The position numbers and the translations under genes are program-made. From Takifugu bimaculatus (lineage: Eukaryota > Chordata > Actinopteri > Tetraodontiformes > Tetraodontidae), in NCBI GenBank assembly GCA_004026145.2, contig CP034993.1, forward strand, positions 11,597,290 to 11,661,289: a DNA stretch of 64,000 nucleotides, read 5' to 3'. Positions 49,571-60,870 of the stretch are shown piece by piece. Within the stretch, counting starts at the first letter, position 1; every line of letters begins with the position of its first letter. Under the pieces are notes generated by a model that was not told the DNA's origin, made no database searches, and saw only the letters and a list, made by a program, of their open reading frames with translations.

Positions 49571-52500
49571 CCTGTTCATGAACATGTTAGCTAACTGAAT
49601 TATTTTGTGCTCTAAAAAGACCAAGCTACACAAACAGGTGAACATATTAAATAAACTATAATGTATACATTGAACCCTAAGTCGCTTCGGCTTCACCCTC
49701 TTCAGGACTCGGTCATGGTGGCTAAGACTGAAAACTAGCCCAGAATCTCAACTGGTTAGTGAACACTGAAGTGACAACACTGAAGTGATGTCCATTCCAT
49801 TTTTGTTTTTGTAAATTCTGAAACCTTGAGAGACTCGGGGTGACTGATGATTGGACATTTGGAGACTATCTGGGAGGTAGTCCAACTGTCCAACCTTGGC
49901 TGAGAGAAATCTAGTTCTTCTGCTTCCCGAAGAGCTCAGATTGCCTCATCTTGGACATTTGTCTTTGGACGTTTCAGCAGAATTCACCCGAGTGGCTCCA
50001 AACGTTTCCAAAACAAAATCTCGATCCTCTTTAAAGAAGATGGCAGCACAGGAGGAGACTGGCGGAAAGTCCAGCTTATTCCGTCAGTTTGGAGCTGATC
50101 TGAATTGGTGATAAAAAGCTTCTGGACGGGTGTGAGTAGATGTGACACGAGCACTGCAGGAACCTTGAAGCATGTGATGGTTCACGTGTCAATTTTCAGA
50201 CCATCCTGGAAGAGCAACAGGTGCTGTCTCACTGCGCTTTAGATCCAAGGGTTCTCCACTTTGGCCCGTTCCTCAGCTCTGACATTCTAATTAGCTCAAG
50301 TGAAGAACTCTCTGGTGCTGTCAAGAGCCGGGGAGACGGAACCGGCTGTTCTTCACTGGATCATCTTCTTTTTCTGATTGCAGCTGAGTCTCATCTTAGA
50401 GCAGTTGGGACTCCATCAGTCTTTTAAGTCCCTCGGATCCAGTTAAAGAAAGTCTAAATATGGAATGCTATTAAACGTGTGCTACATGGAAGAACCCTCA
50501 AGGTTCCTCTACATTACCTGAGAGACTACAGCATATATGAGACATCTGGGGCATTTTTTTTAATAATGATGGGCAACTGTGGGGTTCATTTTTACCTCAT
50601 ACAACAGTAAAACTCATGAAGCCACAACAAAAGTGTGTTCCACTCAAAATCAGATGTTTAGTCGGAGCGTACCGCCAAGGAAGGAAGAGCAGGTCAGAAA
50701 GTGAGAGACTCCCGCTAACATGGTGGCAAATTACCCGCCGGAGCTCGATAAGAAAGATGGTGGTGTATGGAGCCGGGCGGGATGACTATTACACATCCAC
50801 GGGGCTCAGACGCTTCCAATGATTCGCTCACGCATGTTAGTGGAGATAAGATCAGGTGGATCGCGTGAAAAAGAGCCAGACTGGTCTGAAGCAGAGATGC
50901 TCCTCACATAAAGGGATTATGGGGTTTGGACGGTCCAGCAGCGGTTGGACATGTGATAACATGTTAGGATCTCATATGTGGCGTGTTGCACACGACTGTC
51001 AAACAATTCACGTGCACCAGAGAGCGCGCAGCACACTGTTAGAATAAATCAATAAAACATCTTTTAAACTTTTCCTTATTTGATTTAAGGATGATTATTT
51101 CTCACTCCACAGGGTTTCAGACTGTGATAAGAACCAAAAAAAGGCTTTTTTAAACTATAGACACACATATTTACGAGCATCCAGTGAAAAAAAGACCAAA
51201 CACATTCAGCAATAAAACTCAATGCCCTTCCCTCCTTATTTTCCCGTCCAGGCCCATTTTAATTTCCTGTCAATCACCCACAGCATTAATAAAATCTACA
51301 TCTCTTTTTCAATTTGTAGCCTCAAACCTTTGTGGGGGGGGGTTATCTTCAAAATGCTGCCTTAAATTCAAAATAACGGCTCCTTTATTCATTTTATTTA
51401 TGATGGATATCCTGCCTAATTTCCACCAAGGCAGGACTCCAGTCCAGGCCTTTCTGTGGACGCCGCCGTTCCCAGATCTGACAGGCCGCCGATCATAACA
51501 CGTTTCACGCCTCGCACATCTCTATCAGGTCAAGAATCGTCGTAATCTGGGCGTCTTGTTCTGCCTGAACTTTTGTGGAGTGTTTTTCATGTAGAGGATG
51601 GGAAGCCGCATGTGGCGGAAGACTGTCCAGTAAAGCTGAGCCACGGGAGGTAAAATCCTCTTCACAGTGTGAGGCGAGCTGGATACATGTCGCCATTCTG
51701 AATGAATAATTTAATCCTCAAAGTGTGCTTCAAAGCTGCTCACCAGGTGGCGAGTCTCCCAACAGCTGCCTCGCAGCCCAGCAGACAGCCGTGTCGAGTC
51801 CAGATCAGGGAAAAAAATGTTGAAAAACCAGAAAACACCTTTTTTTTTGCCAAAATGTTCCACAAAACTGTGTTAAGACGATAACATTGTGTTTCGGCAC
51901 AATCGGAACTGGCAATAGACAGCGTTCTTTTTTACGTTCAGCTCCTCTTGATGGGGACAACAGTGACACGGCGGTGAAGGGAAGTGTTTTAATCGAGTTA
52001 AAACCACCGGAACGGGGAAGTGGATGAAACTGTTGGGGTTTTTTGGGGTATTCCTGTGAAACAGGAAGGAAAACTTCCATGGAGTTTGTCGGTAAATACA
52101 CAAAACTCCACCTGACCATTAAGCGCCAAAGCGGCTCGGCGATGCTCCAACAGCAGCCGAAGAAATGCCAGCGGGGATAATTTGTGTCTAGCTGGGCATT
52201 TGGGAAAAAAAGGAGGGGTTTGGCTCTTTTTTTGACGTGTTGTAACTGGCGCCCCAGACGAGGCAGTACACAGACGCACCTAAATATAACCCTCATTATA
52301 CACGATGTCACTGTAGCCTCGCTGACACTTGTGGCATAAAGAAAACAGAGGTCGCAACAGACGTAAAATGTGTCATGAACGGACGTGATGGGCTCTGAGG
52401 GGAAACCACGAGGCTGTTTTTAGCCTGACATGTATCCCCCCCCCCCACACTTGCCAAAGAGAATCCAGAGAATTTCTAGGTTTTTTTGCAGCACTTTCAC

Positions 52501-53840
52501 TTAATTTTTTCATTCAGAGTAGTTTTGCAGTTATTAATGTGCTTATGTGGGATTAGCATCCCAAAGAAACCGCGAGCGCGTTGCGAGGAAGCAACACCGT
52601 GATGCATGAAGCCATCTTTTCTTTCCGGTGACTTATTAAACACAGATACAGTGGGAGGCAAATGATGGAGCTCCTCCAGAACTCACTACATCTTCCCACT
52701 TAACAGGGAGGTGAGAGAGCGCCAAACCCTGCAGGCTGACAACTCACCAAACAAATCACGGCAACACATCCACAGGCAGTCCACACTAAATTGTTGCATT
52801 AACCCCCAGGCAAGGGTCCCTCGCTCGACAATTCAATAAGCGTAGATGCATTCCTGCGCGTGCTAACAGGAAGCTAAGGAAGTGGCTGCCCACGGAGCAC
52901 GTCGGCGCCGAGCTGAGAGGGTGTTGGGGGTCAGCGCGTTAATTGTTTTCTGTTTTGGCTATTTTCCGTTGCCTCTCCTGCCACAGTCCAAACACTACAT
53001 CTGATATGTGTTTTTTAAAATAAAAGAAAACGTAAAAATGGAGAAGCTGCCCCTGGAATCAGGAATTAGTGGTTCATCAATGGCCTGTTTTATTGGAACG
53101 GTTCGATTTGCTGCTACTTGCTGAACCGCTAGTGTCAACATTTTTTTGAGGACATTTTAGATTGTGATTATTTGGAAATGATAAAGAAACACATGCGTGA
53201 TCACCAGTTTTGGAAATTTTGATAAAACATTGATGTAATCTGTCCTTCTAGAAACTTTGTTTAAAAGAAAAAAGCAACACTGATCTCCCAGCCCCTGCAA
53301 AAATTCACTTTTTGCGGTTGTTTTTATGATTTTGCACTGGTGAGCTTCGTATAAATAGTTCTGATCCAGACGGACAGAAAAAAAATCCCCAATCCGACTT
53401 TACTGCTGCGCTTGCCTGAGGAGGTCCGACTGCAAGACGAACGTCTAGAGGCATTCCTGGTCACAGGTGAAGGTCAGCAAGAGGAAGAAAATGGCTTCAT
53501 TACATCTCACTCTAATCTTCACATCAGATTAATTTAGTTTCAAATTAATCTGAAACGTTATTTGGCACAAAAGTTTAGTCAGCCCTCCAACGCTGTGCTA
53601 AAGCTGCTGGATATGGTGGTCATGAGACATTCACCCCCAGCACCATGCTAATCGCTAATAAGGTGAAATGGATTTACCAGTTAGCGGAATTCCATGGGAT
53701 TGCTTTTGGATTTGGGAAAACAGAAATGCAATGTTGATATTTCGTATTATGGAGAGAAAAGCAGCCATCATGAGTGCTTGGAAAGCCAGAATAACAGTTC
53801 CAATTAGCAGGTTATGGTAATTCTGACATTTTCCCCTCAC
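49571..53840. other. Non-coding stretch, unique-looking, including the longest chance reading frame
   Basis: The longest ATG-started frame of the window (168 codons, minus strand, 51805-52311) lies here. It has no recognisable domain, signal peptide or compositional bias of real genes, and it sits in DNA with short T and A runs. It also holds a G10 run at 51333-51342 and a C11 run at 52436-52446. Text at 49680-50450 has an odd phrase-like, moderately GC style that may be an unrecognised old repeat. Confidence 0.65.
52436..52446. repeat. Poly(C) run, 11 bases
   Basis: Eleven consecutive C on the plus strand. Confidence 0.95.
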
Positions 53841-53848
53841 ATTTAATA

Positions 53849-53900
53849 ATTCCATCCATCCATCCGTCCATCCAACCACTTAACTGCCGCTTAAATACCA
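53849..53900 (+). repeat. (CCAT)n with CCATCC-type fish repeat head, copy c
   Basis: Five to six CCAT/CCGT units (53851-53873) followed by CAACCACTTAACTGCCGCTT. This looks like the 'ACCGCTT' box that follows the tetranucleotide head in the common teleost repeat. Only the head is retained. It has the same orientation as copies a and b near 37-38.6 kb. Confidence 0.55.
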
Positions 53901-54449
53901 AAATTATCTATAGAACAAGCAGCAGCACTGTTGGATGCTGATATTTAAATCTTAGATTTTCATAACAGGATGTAATTAAAAAAAAAAAAAGGTTCCTCAT
54001 GATGGACTTTAAGCTCAGTGTGAGAGAGAGCAAACAGAATGTGCAGCGGTGGAGCAAATGCAATATTTGTTCCCTCCCACATGTAAATAAAGAGGATACA
54101 TATGGAAACGTGCAGGAGGTTTATGTTTTATTGGCTAATAAAACAAACGCGACAGCTTCTGGCCGTGCAGGCGTCAGTTAAAAGCTAGCTCTTATTTATA
54201 CGTGCAACGTTCAGCACGGCCCCTCCCGGAACCGCCTCCCGCTCCTGGACTCCTTTCTATTAAGTCAGAATCATCTGCACCCAATGCAAAATGAGGAACG
54301 AGCGGCGTCCTCTATGCACAGAGACGTGTGCATGCGCCACTCATCCGTGCGCTCTGTTACAAGTTTATTGGATTTGCTTTGCTGACACCTAAATTTAGTT
54401 ATTTTCTACTTGTCAGAGATGTTGAGTCCCAGCAGGAGGATACCAGTGT
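53901..54449. other. Non-coding stretch
   Basis: It contains an A12 run near 53979-53990 and otherwise unique-looking sequence. Nothing else is identified. Confidence 0.7.
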
Positions 54450-54674
54450 TTACACACACACTCACCCACACTGCCAGACTTAACCAATTACCCAGCTCCC
54501 TATTTTAACCACCCTAACCAACCCAATGATCCTGACCTCAGCTTTAAAACCAAGTCTTAACTCTCAAACATGCCTTTTGTGGTTTGGGGAGACCAGCCAA
54601 GATGGCCTCACGTTTCAAACACGGCCCCATTTTACACACAGAATGAGTATTTCTGTACTCAATATGTAGTAAAT

Positions 54675-54740
<66 letters not shown>
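54450..54740 (-). repeat. CA/GT-flanked dispersed repeat (GTGAGGACA/GTCCCCAC type), inverted copy 2
   Basis: Read on the plus strand it has a short CA tract at 54452-54461, CACCCTAACCAACCC (telomere-like CCCTAA degenerates), AAAACCAAGTCTTAACTCTC (54546-54565), GGGGAGACCAGCC and GATGGCCTCAC (to 54611), then the long AC array. Its reverse complement gives GTGAGG...TTGGCTGGTC, matching copy 1 at 36169-36212. The order CCCTAACC / AAGTCTTAA / GGGACCAGCC / CCTCAC / (CA)n is one I know from many fish loci. Confidence 0.75.
54677..54740. repeat. (AC)32 microsatellite
   Basis: A pure AC run of 64 bases with no interruption, forming the distal edge of the dispersed repeat copy at 54450-54740. The purity suggests recent expansion and high polymorphism. 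Confidence 0.98.
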
Positions 54741-54742
<2 letters not shown>

Positions 54743-55270
54743 CTTATTCAGCTGTAATATTGGATCTCTGATCAGGCTGTGGTGCATCGGTGCTGAACTA
54801 AGAGGAGAAAACCCGAATCGACCGAAAGCCGCCGAAGATTTTGTGCTTAATGAACATGTGACGGCTGCGTTAATTATTGGATTCAGACACGTGAAGGTTA
54901 TGCGTCAGTCCCGCCTTATCTGGATAATCCCTGATAGCGTGGGGGGCCGCTGATGATATCTGATTCCTCTGCTGTAAAAACCTGTTTTGATTCCGACTGA
55001 CCAAATTTAGAAGCTCCGTCCTGGCAGCTCACGCCTCATGAAGGCAGACCATTTTTACAGGTGCTGGTATTTTCTTTTCCTCGCCCCTTCCGTCCACTTT
55101 TCCTCTCCTTCCCTACGCTATTGAAAGCCCCTTCCCCTCTTATAGACGTTATCTGACAGGAAATCTTTGAGAGGCAGCGCTGTGCTAACTGCCCAGAGAT
55201 TTCAACTGTCTGTTCTTGCTGGAGGAGAAGCTGAACGTTGGCCTCCTATTAGTCTAAACACGCGAAGCCC
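54741..55270. other. Non-coding stretch
   Basis: Unique-looking sequence with no exon, repeat or notable palindrome. It becomes pyrimidine-rich towards 55080-55140. Confidence 0.65.
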
Positions 55271-55443
55271 GAACCCCTCCACCCCCGATTCTCTCTCCCT
55301 CCCTCTCTCCTTCCTATTCGTTTCCTCTCCTAACCCTTCTCAGTCTCAGTGAGGGGGGGTGGGGTGGGGGCTGACAGCTCGCAGCGTCCCAGGCTGTCAA
55401 AAAGGGCCTGTTATTCAGCACCCTCCCTCTGGGACGGTGGAGA

Positions 55444-55474
<31 letters not shown>

Positions 55475-55556
55475 TGAGGCATGCACACACTCAGAGAACC
55501 GACTCTCGCGCAGGCCTTTGACACAACACACACCCACGCACCCTCTCCCTCCCTCC

Positions 55557-55589
<33 letters not shown>

Positions 55590-55595
55590 GTGTAG
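55271..55595. repeat. Low-complexity cluster: CT-rich, G-rich, CA and CCCT/CA repeats
   Basis: In order: a CT-rich polypyrimidine tract (about 55289-55342); a G-rich string with G7, G4 and G5 runs separated by single T (55352-55370, potential G-quadruplex); a (CA)14 run (55444-55471); and a (CCCT)n/(CT)n tract merging into (CA)11 (about 55541-55589). Reading frames across it translate to poly-TH or poly-CV and are artefacts. Confidence 0.93.
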
Positions 55596-56690
55596 ACACA
55601 GTTTTTTTTCCCTAGACACCCACAAAATACTCGTCCATACACAAACTTTTGACTGTTCTTAGAGGATGTTCTGCCTGTTGTCAGCATTCCTCAAAAGATG
55701 CTGACATTTTGCATACACTAATCAGGATCAAATGCTTTATCCATACAGACACTAATTTACCGGCTTCTCCACAGCCGGGCTGACACGCGCTTTCACTCTT
55801 TATGGAGTCTTCTTGTCAATCCGCGCGATTGGCTGAAATTTACCAATCATTAGCTGCAATTTAATAATGCCTGCTGAATCGCGGGAGCTGACAGGTGTCC
55901 AATCAGGAGCTTGAGACGTATCCTGGGAGATTCAGGAATGCGAGCTTTGCAAATGGAGCTGCAGGTGCCTCCGCAGCTGTATTCCCAGGTCCATCCAACT
56001 GCCGCGCGCATACCAAAAGAGACGGAGCCGCCGGAGGTTTTCGAAGGATTTGCACAACAGATATGGGAAATAAAAACTTTTATGTAAATGTCCAAAAGAT
56101 AAAACAGCAGAAGGGGGTTATTTGGATTAAAATGTTTTTAAATGATTTAAAAAAAAAACCAATGATAACACTTGAATTTGAAGGAGCTTTTGAAACTGTA
56201 TTTGATATTTCTATTCATGAAGCCCTCCCTCTTCTATCTAGTAAACCTGACTAGTTCTAGCCAATTTTATCGTCAAATCAGACCTACATTAATCTGTTGT
56301 CATATAAAAAACATTCTTCGCCCCTGTTTGACATCACTTAGACCAAAAGTGAAGGATTTGCATGGAGCAAATTGCTGTTTATCTCCATGGAAAAAGGAAT
56401 AGTGATTGCAGATGGCGTGCAGTGCTGCTGGAGAGCCTTTGTTCAAGGAGCCTTTAGTCGAGGCCACTCGTTACTTGATTGGCCGTACAAAATCACTCAT
56501 GTTGTAGGAAATCATAGCAACCACGGACAACGCCGATAATACGATAATGAATATAAACAAAACCTGTACACTTTAAAAAAAAAAAAAATCCCCAAAATGT
56601 CGGCTAAGTATCAAAAACTGCATTAGCGCCGTCTCGCTCTGCTAAATAAAGATCGCTCTTAATTTCTCTTGTTGACTCAGACCTAATTGC
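55596..56690. other. Non-coding stretch
   Basis: Unique-looking text with GATTGGCTG and CCAATCA (CCAAT-box-like) words around 55827-55906 and an A14 run (56575-56588). The 119-codon plus-strand frame at 55895-56254 has low-complexity Lys/Asn content and no domain. No gene is supported. Confidence 0.68.
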
Positions 56691-57120
56691 ATTAAGAATT
56701 AATGGCGCATTTTCACGGCCAAACGCACCGCCAGACGCCGGTAACGGGCTCTTCCTGCTGGGCCCGATGCCACACAACGGCCCCAGAAGTGCCTGACGAG
56801 CACCCAGACCCAGCCTGGCTTCGGCTCGCGGGTGAGAAACTTTGCGCTATACATATGCATGAATATTCCTCATATCTCCCCAAAGGCAGCTATATCTCAC
56901 CATTAGTCGCTCTCAAAAGTCGTCTGTGGCGCGCGGTATTGACTTCTGGAAGGATTTCAGGCAATCCCAGATGTGATTTATGATGATGCACATTATCGAT
57001 CACTTAAGGAGATATTTAGCTATTCAGAATAAAAAACTCATGTTCTCATTATGGTGATGGTGTGAGGCGCCAGGCCAAGGGGAGAGAGGGTGGAAGTCAC
57101 TGTACACTTTACCGGAGAGG
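56691..57120. promoter_or_regulatory. Candidate regulatory element with octamer-like site
   Basis: ATATGCAT at 56853-56860 is followed at once by GAATATTCC, making a dense AT core resembling POU-class sites. Further along are CACCATTAG, GATGATGCACATTATCGATC, GATATTTAGCTATTC and CTCATTATGG words. The left edge (56691-56706) has AAGAATTAATGG. Enhancer-like texture, unproven. Confidence 0.28.
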
Positions 57121-57179
57121 TAATTAGCACGTCTGAGTAGCAGCAGGCCTCACCCCCCTCTCCCTTCTCTCCTGCTATG

Positions 57180-57700
57180 CAGGCTGGGCCGCCTCGCCTT
57201 GGTGTTAGCACAAATTGTAGCTATTGCCCCACAGGTGGGAAACTAGTGCTCATCACCTCATCACCCCAGAGGATGCCAGACAATGCAACATATATTAAAC
57301 TGCTATCCTCGCAGCGTGCGGCGGGTGTCTTCATGAGATATTTTACTCTTTATGGAGCCCGTGGGGGACACACAAATCCAGCGCCGCTCCCTTTCAGAGT
57401 GGCGAAGGCAGAGCCGTGCATGCAAACAGCTGGGATTGAGACTCGCCAGAGGCGAGGAAAGTGGCTCGCCGTCGGAGGGCTCGGGGCAAAGAAGGGAAGC
57501 GAAAAACACTGCAGCCCTACCATCAATGCCGAGGGCTCCGAGAGAATAGGAAATGATTTCAGCTAATATGAGGTCCAGGGTTTAAGTCAATATGCCATTT
57601 AATAGCATTTATACAAGAGGGAGATATGATTCACTGTTATATTCTAATCAGCACCGTCTCACACAGGAGCCGAGGATTATATCCGTTTCTGTTGTTTTTA
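57180..57700. promoter_or_regulatory. Candidate conserved regulatory element
   Basis: Text such as AGCACAAATTGTAGCTATTGCC and the E-box-like CACAGGTGGG (57230-57239) is followed by a GC-richer middle and then AATATGCCATTTAATAGC (57580-57597) and TATTCTAATCAGC (57640-57652). The segment has no simple repeats. The 129-codon plus-strand frame at 57177-57566 covers its middle and ends in low-complexity residues. I consider a regulatory element likelier than an exon. Confidence 0.3.
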
Positions 57701-58370
57701 TTCTTTAAATAATCTTGTGAGGGTATAAAAGAAAGGAAAATAATCAGCATTCAGTGGGAAAAAAAGCCTGAACACAGCAAAGTGCCACAATTCTAATAAT
57801 GACAACATATGAAGTTAATTTAAGATGTTTATGCCAAATAGTGAACTTGGAAATTTGAGGTTAAACTAAATTTACTGCTTAAATGTGTCCAAAATTTGTC
57901 AAAAGTAGATACAATATAAATGATTTTAAAAATAGATTTATTCTAAAAATAAATTGTTTTTATTTATATTTTAAATCTTTAATTTCTAAGTATGTATTTA
58001 CATTTGGTTTTACTTCCTGTCAGAAAGAACTCATATCTCCCCTCACAGAAAAAAAATTCCAAAGTTAAAAAAAAAGAGCAGCACTTTAATTACAGATAAA
58101 TAAAAGTCAAATTATTTATTTGACCACTTTAGACAAACAAATAAAAAGTTCTAAACTGACTGTGTTGGACTTAACGGACACAATATGCTTACCATTTCTG
58201 ACAGTTTTTCCTCTGTATGTGAGGAGAAATATATTGTTTGTTCCAGTCGGGAAGTGGTGAAAACTTTGGTTTTCATCTTCCACTGGGGCGTTTGGCTTCA
58301 AACCAGAGACGCCATTACCCTCTGTGGGGCCCGCTGATGAGAGACACCAGACTTCATCCGTGGCAGGATT
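57701..58370. other. Very AT-rich non-coding stretch
   Basis: Between about 57740 and 58150 the sequence is dominated by A and T with many TAAAT/TTTAT words, unlike the GC-moderate flanks. No transposon ends or exon are visible. It may be a matrix-attachment-like spacer or an old AT-rich insertion. Confidence 0.65.
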
Positions 58371-58373
58371 AAA

Positions 58374-58394
58374 AAAATAAATAAATAAATAAAA
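58374..58394. repeat. (AAAT)n tetranucleotide repeat
   Basis: About five AAAT units joined to a short A run. Confidence 0.9.
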
Positions 58395-58980
58395 GACACA
58401 TGCGCAACACTTTCTGAAGCTGTTAATGTTTTATCCCATAATTCACAGGCTCCGGCCCTAGAAGAACATCTTTGTGGGAAAGCCTTGGCTGGACATGGTG
58501 GAACCAGCATCATTAGTGCCTGTCTCCCCGGGGTGGCATGTGTGGAAATTACTGCCCTAATCAATAAGCAAAGTCCAAGTGTTGAAATATTTATCCGAAC
58601 GGAGCTTCATTCTTGCGGTGGACTGTCTGAGCACTCTTCCTGCACCTTAAAGGGTTATTCAGAAAGCCATGTATGGGCAAGAGTACACCTTGAAATCAAT
58701 GGGGTGCCACTCACGGGCTGAGTGCTGAGTGCTACAGGAGTCCATTAATTTGCTGTCAATACATGGAGCGGAAACTCCTCTTATGGTGTACTCAAAATAG
58801 TGCGGATCGCACGACCCGCATTTCTAAATTTGATATAATATCTTGCAGAGTGTCGATATTTGAGTTGGTGCCACGGCAGGGGGATTTGTGGAGTGGAAAA
58901 GAGGAGATCCTTCTGCAAACCAAGGCCTGAAGGTTCTCGCTTTTAGCATCACGCCGGTGCCGCAAATGTCGAATCAAATA
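58395..58980. other. Non-coding stretch
   Basis: Unique-looking sequence between the AT-rich block and the CpG-dense patch. No feature is supported. Confidence 0.65.
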
Positions 58981-58984
58981 TTCC

Positions 58985-59100
58985 AAATGCGTGCGCCGTC
59001 CCGTTTTGAAGAGCGGCGCCTCGCGTCGTCACCATGGCAGCTCCGCTCCGGAGCGCGCTCGCCCGGCGTCACAGCGCGCTTCTCTCTGTGAGGCTCCCTT
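58985..59100 (+). promoter_or_regulatory. CpG-dense patch carrying a possible short first exon
   Basis: I count 18 CpG dinucleotides in about 90 bases (58991-59080), the densest in the window away from its right edge. Inside is an ATG at 59034 in a strong vertebrate initiation context (CACCATGGC). It opens an 18-codon GC-rich start, MAAPLRSALARRHSALLS, basic and lacking acidic residues like a mitochondrial presequence. A possible 5' splice site (TCT|GTGAGG at 59088) follows; without splicing the frame stops at 59117. No downstream exon is recognised, so this may be a coincidental ORF in a CpG-rich regulatory patch. Confidence 0.2.
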
Positions 59101-59117
59101 TGAACTTCAACACTTAG

Positions 59118-59470
59118 CTTGTTATCTCACTTTATCTTCCCGCGGAGCATGTTACGGACGATTAAAAGCTCTATGTGATGCTCAGGCTAACATCTCATTA
59201 TAAGAGAGAGCCCATTTGCTTGCCGCCATAGTTAGAGTCCACAAAGGATGACAACTGACTTCTCCTCCTCAGTTTGAAGTACTCTGCTGAAATATGTGCT
59301 CATTATAGAACCGAGAAGAAATTGCACCCATTTGTTAACAGAACATTGTCTGCGTGTCACTATTTGCTCGGGATGCGTGCAGCGTACTGAGAACTGCTGG
59401 TGTGGAATCCCTTTTTTTTTTTTTTCCATTTCAGTGCAGCTATTTTTCATTTGTGTTGCATTTTTACAGG
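59118..59470. other. Non-coding stretch with T run
   Basis: Text at 59158-59340 (GATTAAAAGC, CATCTCATTATAAG, GCTCATTATAG) has repeated CTCATTATA words at 59194-59202 and 59298-59306. A T14 run lies at 59412-59425. It may be continuous with the next candidate element. Confidence 0.6.
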
Positions 59471-59479
59471 CAGAAAATA

Positions 59480-59830
59480 AAGGAAATTAGGCCTAAACAA
59501 GGTTTCGGTCGGATAGCACGACACTCCGCTTAAGGAGAAACAGCGGACCATCACAGCTACCATAAATCTCTCTACCGTCTTTTGTGCTAACAACCCCCGG
59601 GGGGACGTAAAGTGCTGACGCCGATGCCGGAATGTGCGAGCAAGAACCATCAGCAGTGACAAGTGATCAGAGGACTCCTTGTCTCTGTCCATAATCATGT
59701 TGTACTCCTCATTAATGGAAAGGTCTTTATTAGCCGTGACATCGCAGTGGTGCTCCGCGACGCTTAATTAACATTATCAGCGTCTGTAATTGTCATTTGT
59801 TTGCCTTGTCGGTTTGTATCTTCCATGCTT
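59480..59830. promoter_or_regulatory. Candidate conserved regulatory element with TTAATTAA core
   Basis: After a moderately GC-rich left half, the right half packs CTCATTAATGG (59708-59718), TCTTTATTAGC (59724-59734), GCTTAATTAACATTATC (59763-59779, containing the palindrome TTAATTAA), CTGTAATTGTCATTTG (59784-59799) and a forkhead-like TTGTTTGCC (59797-59805). That is five homeodomain-type cores in about 100 bases with no simple repeat. It has enhancer-like texture, but conservation is not shown. Confidence 0.38.
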
Positions 59831-60760
59831 TGCTGAGGGCGGCCGTCGATTCCGTACGTTCCTCAGCTTCCGGAGCTAAAATCCGCACGAGGTCTCCGAG
59901 CTGAGCTGCTCGCCCGACCTCGATCGAGCATGCGAGTGACGAGAGGCACGCGGAGAGGCTTTCAGAGTATTTCACCCCCCAGGAAGACCTGAAGAAAAGC
60001 TGCATGAGTGGAGGTATGAATTTTAAAAAATGGCTGTGTTGGAGGCCCGAAGAATGCCCCGGCGGAGAATTCATGGATAGCAGAAGAAATTAATTCTACC
60101 TGCAAACGCAGTAATAAAGCTGTTTTGCTGTATTATTCCATGTCTTTAGGTGTGTATGTACGTGCGTGGCTGTTTGCTCCTCAAATGCATTTTTTTCCCA
60201 GGGTGCATTGTGGGTATACAGTGACTGTCTGCTGCAGTTTTGTCTTCCACAGTTTACCGTGGATGCTGTCCAATGCACTCAGCTGCTTCAGATTAGCACT
60301 TAATCGATGCGCGCCTCACCGTGGCTTAATTCTTTCTGATTCGGGTGTGCACGCCGCGGCGCCGTGTGTGCGGAGGAACTGGTAATCCCTTACAAAGTGT
60401 TTGTGCAGGGGAGCACAAACAAATTAGACAGGCTGCAGGATGTCCAACGTTGTCTCATAAAGCATAGAAATGCAGAACATGACCAGTCCCCCCCCCCCAA
60501 GACTGAACCCCTCACACCTCACAGATACAGAGTAGCAGTTGATCCAACGGGGGGAAAATGTCTGGATTTGTTGAGCGCTAGCGTCCTGTGCGAACTACTT
60601 CTGCTAATGCGCGGGGTCATTATCAAATCATTAGAAGATTCCCCGACTTTAGTAGCATTTAGCAGCGCTCCCCGGCCACACCAGGCCTCTTCGCTTAATT
60701 GGTAACAAACCTGGAGTCAGTTCATTTTTCTCACAACAGGAGTGTCCAGAAGGTGAATGT
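59831..60760. other. Non-coding stretch with C11 run
   Basis: CpG-containing text at 59840-59960 and around 60310-60380, then a C11 run at 60488-60498. No exon is recognised. Short frames have no domain. Confidence 0.65.
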
Positions 60761-60761
60761 G

Positions 60762-60765
<4 letters not shown>

Positions 60766-60847
<82 letters not shown>

Positions 60848-60870
60848 CACACACAGGCACACACACACGC
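60766..60870. repeat. Long (AC)n microsatellite, about 40 pure units
   Basis: A run of about 80 bases of AC alternation (60766-60845) followed by two ACAGGCAC interruptions and a final CA stretch ending in CG at about 60869. It is the longest simple repeat in the window and the least reliable region for assembly length. Confidence 0.98.

Noticed and set aside
51805..52311. Longest ATG-started reading frame (168 codons, minus strand)
   Set aside because: No domain, signal or coiled-coil pattern, length in line with chance for the window, and overlapping frames of similar quality on the same strand.
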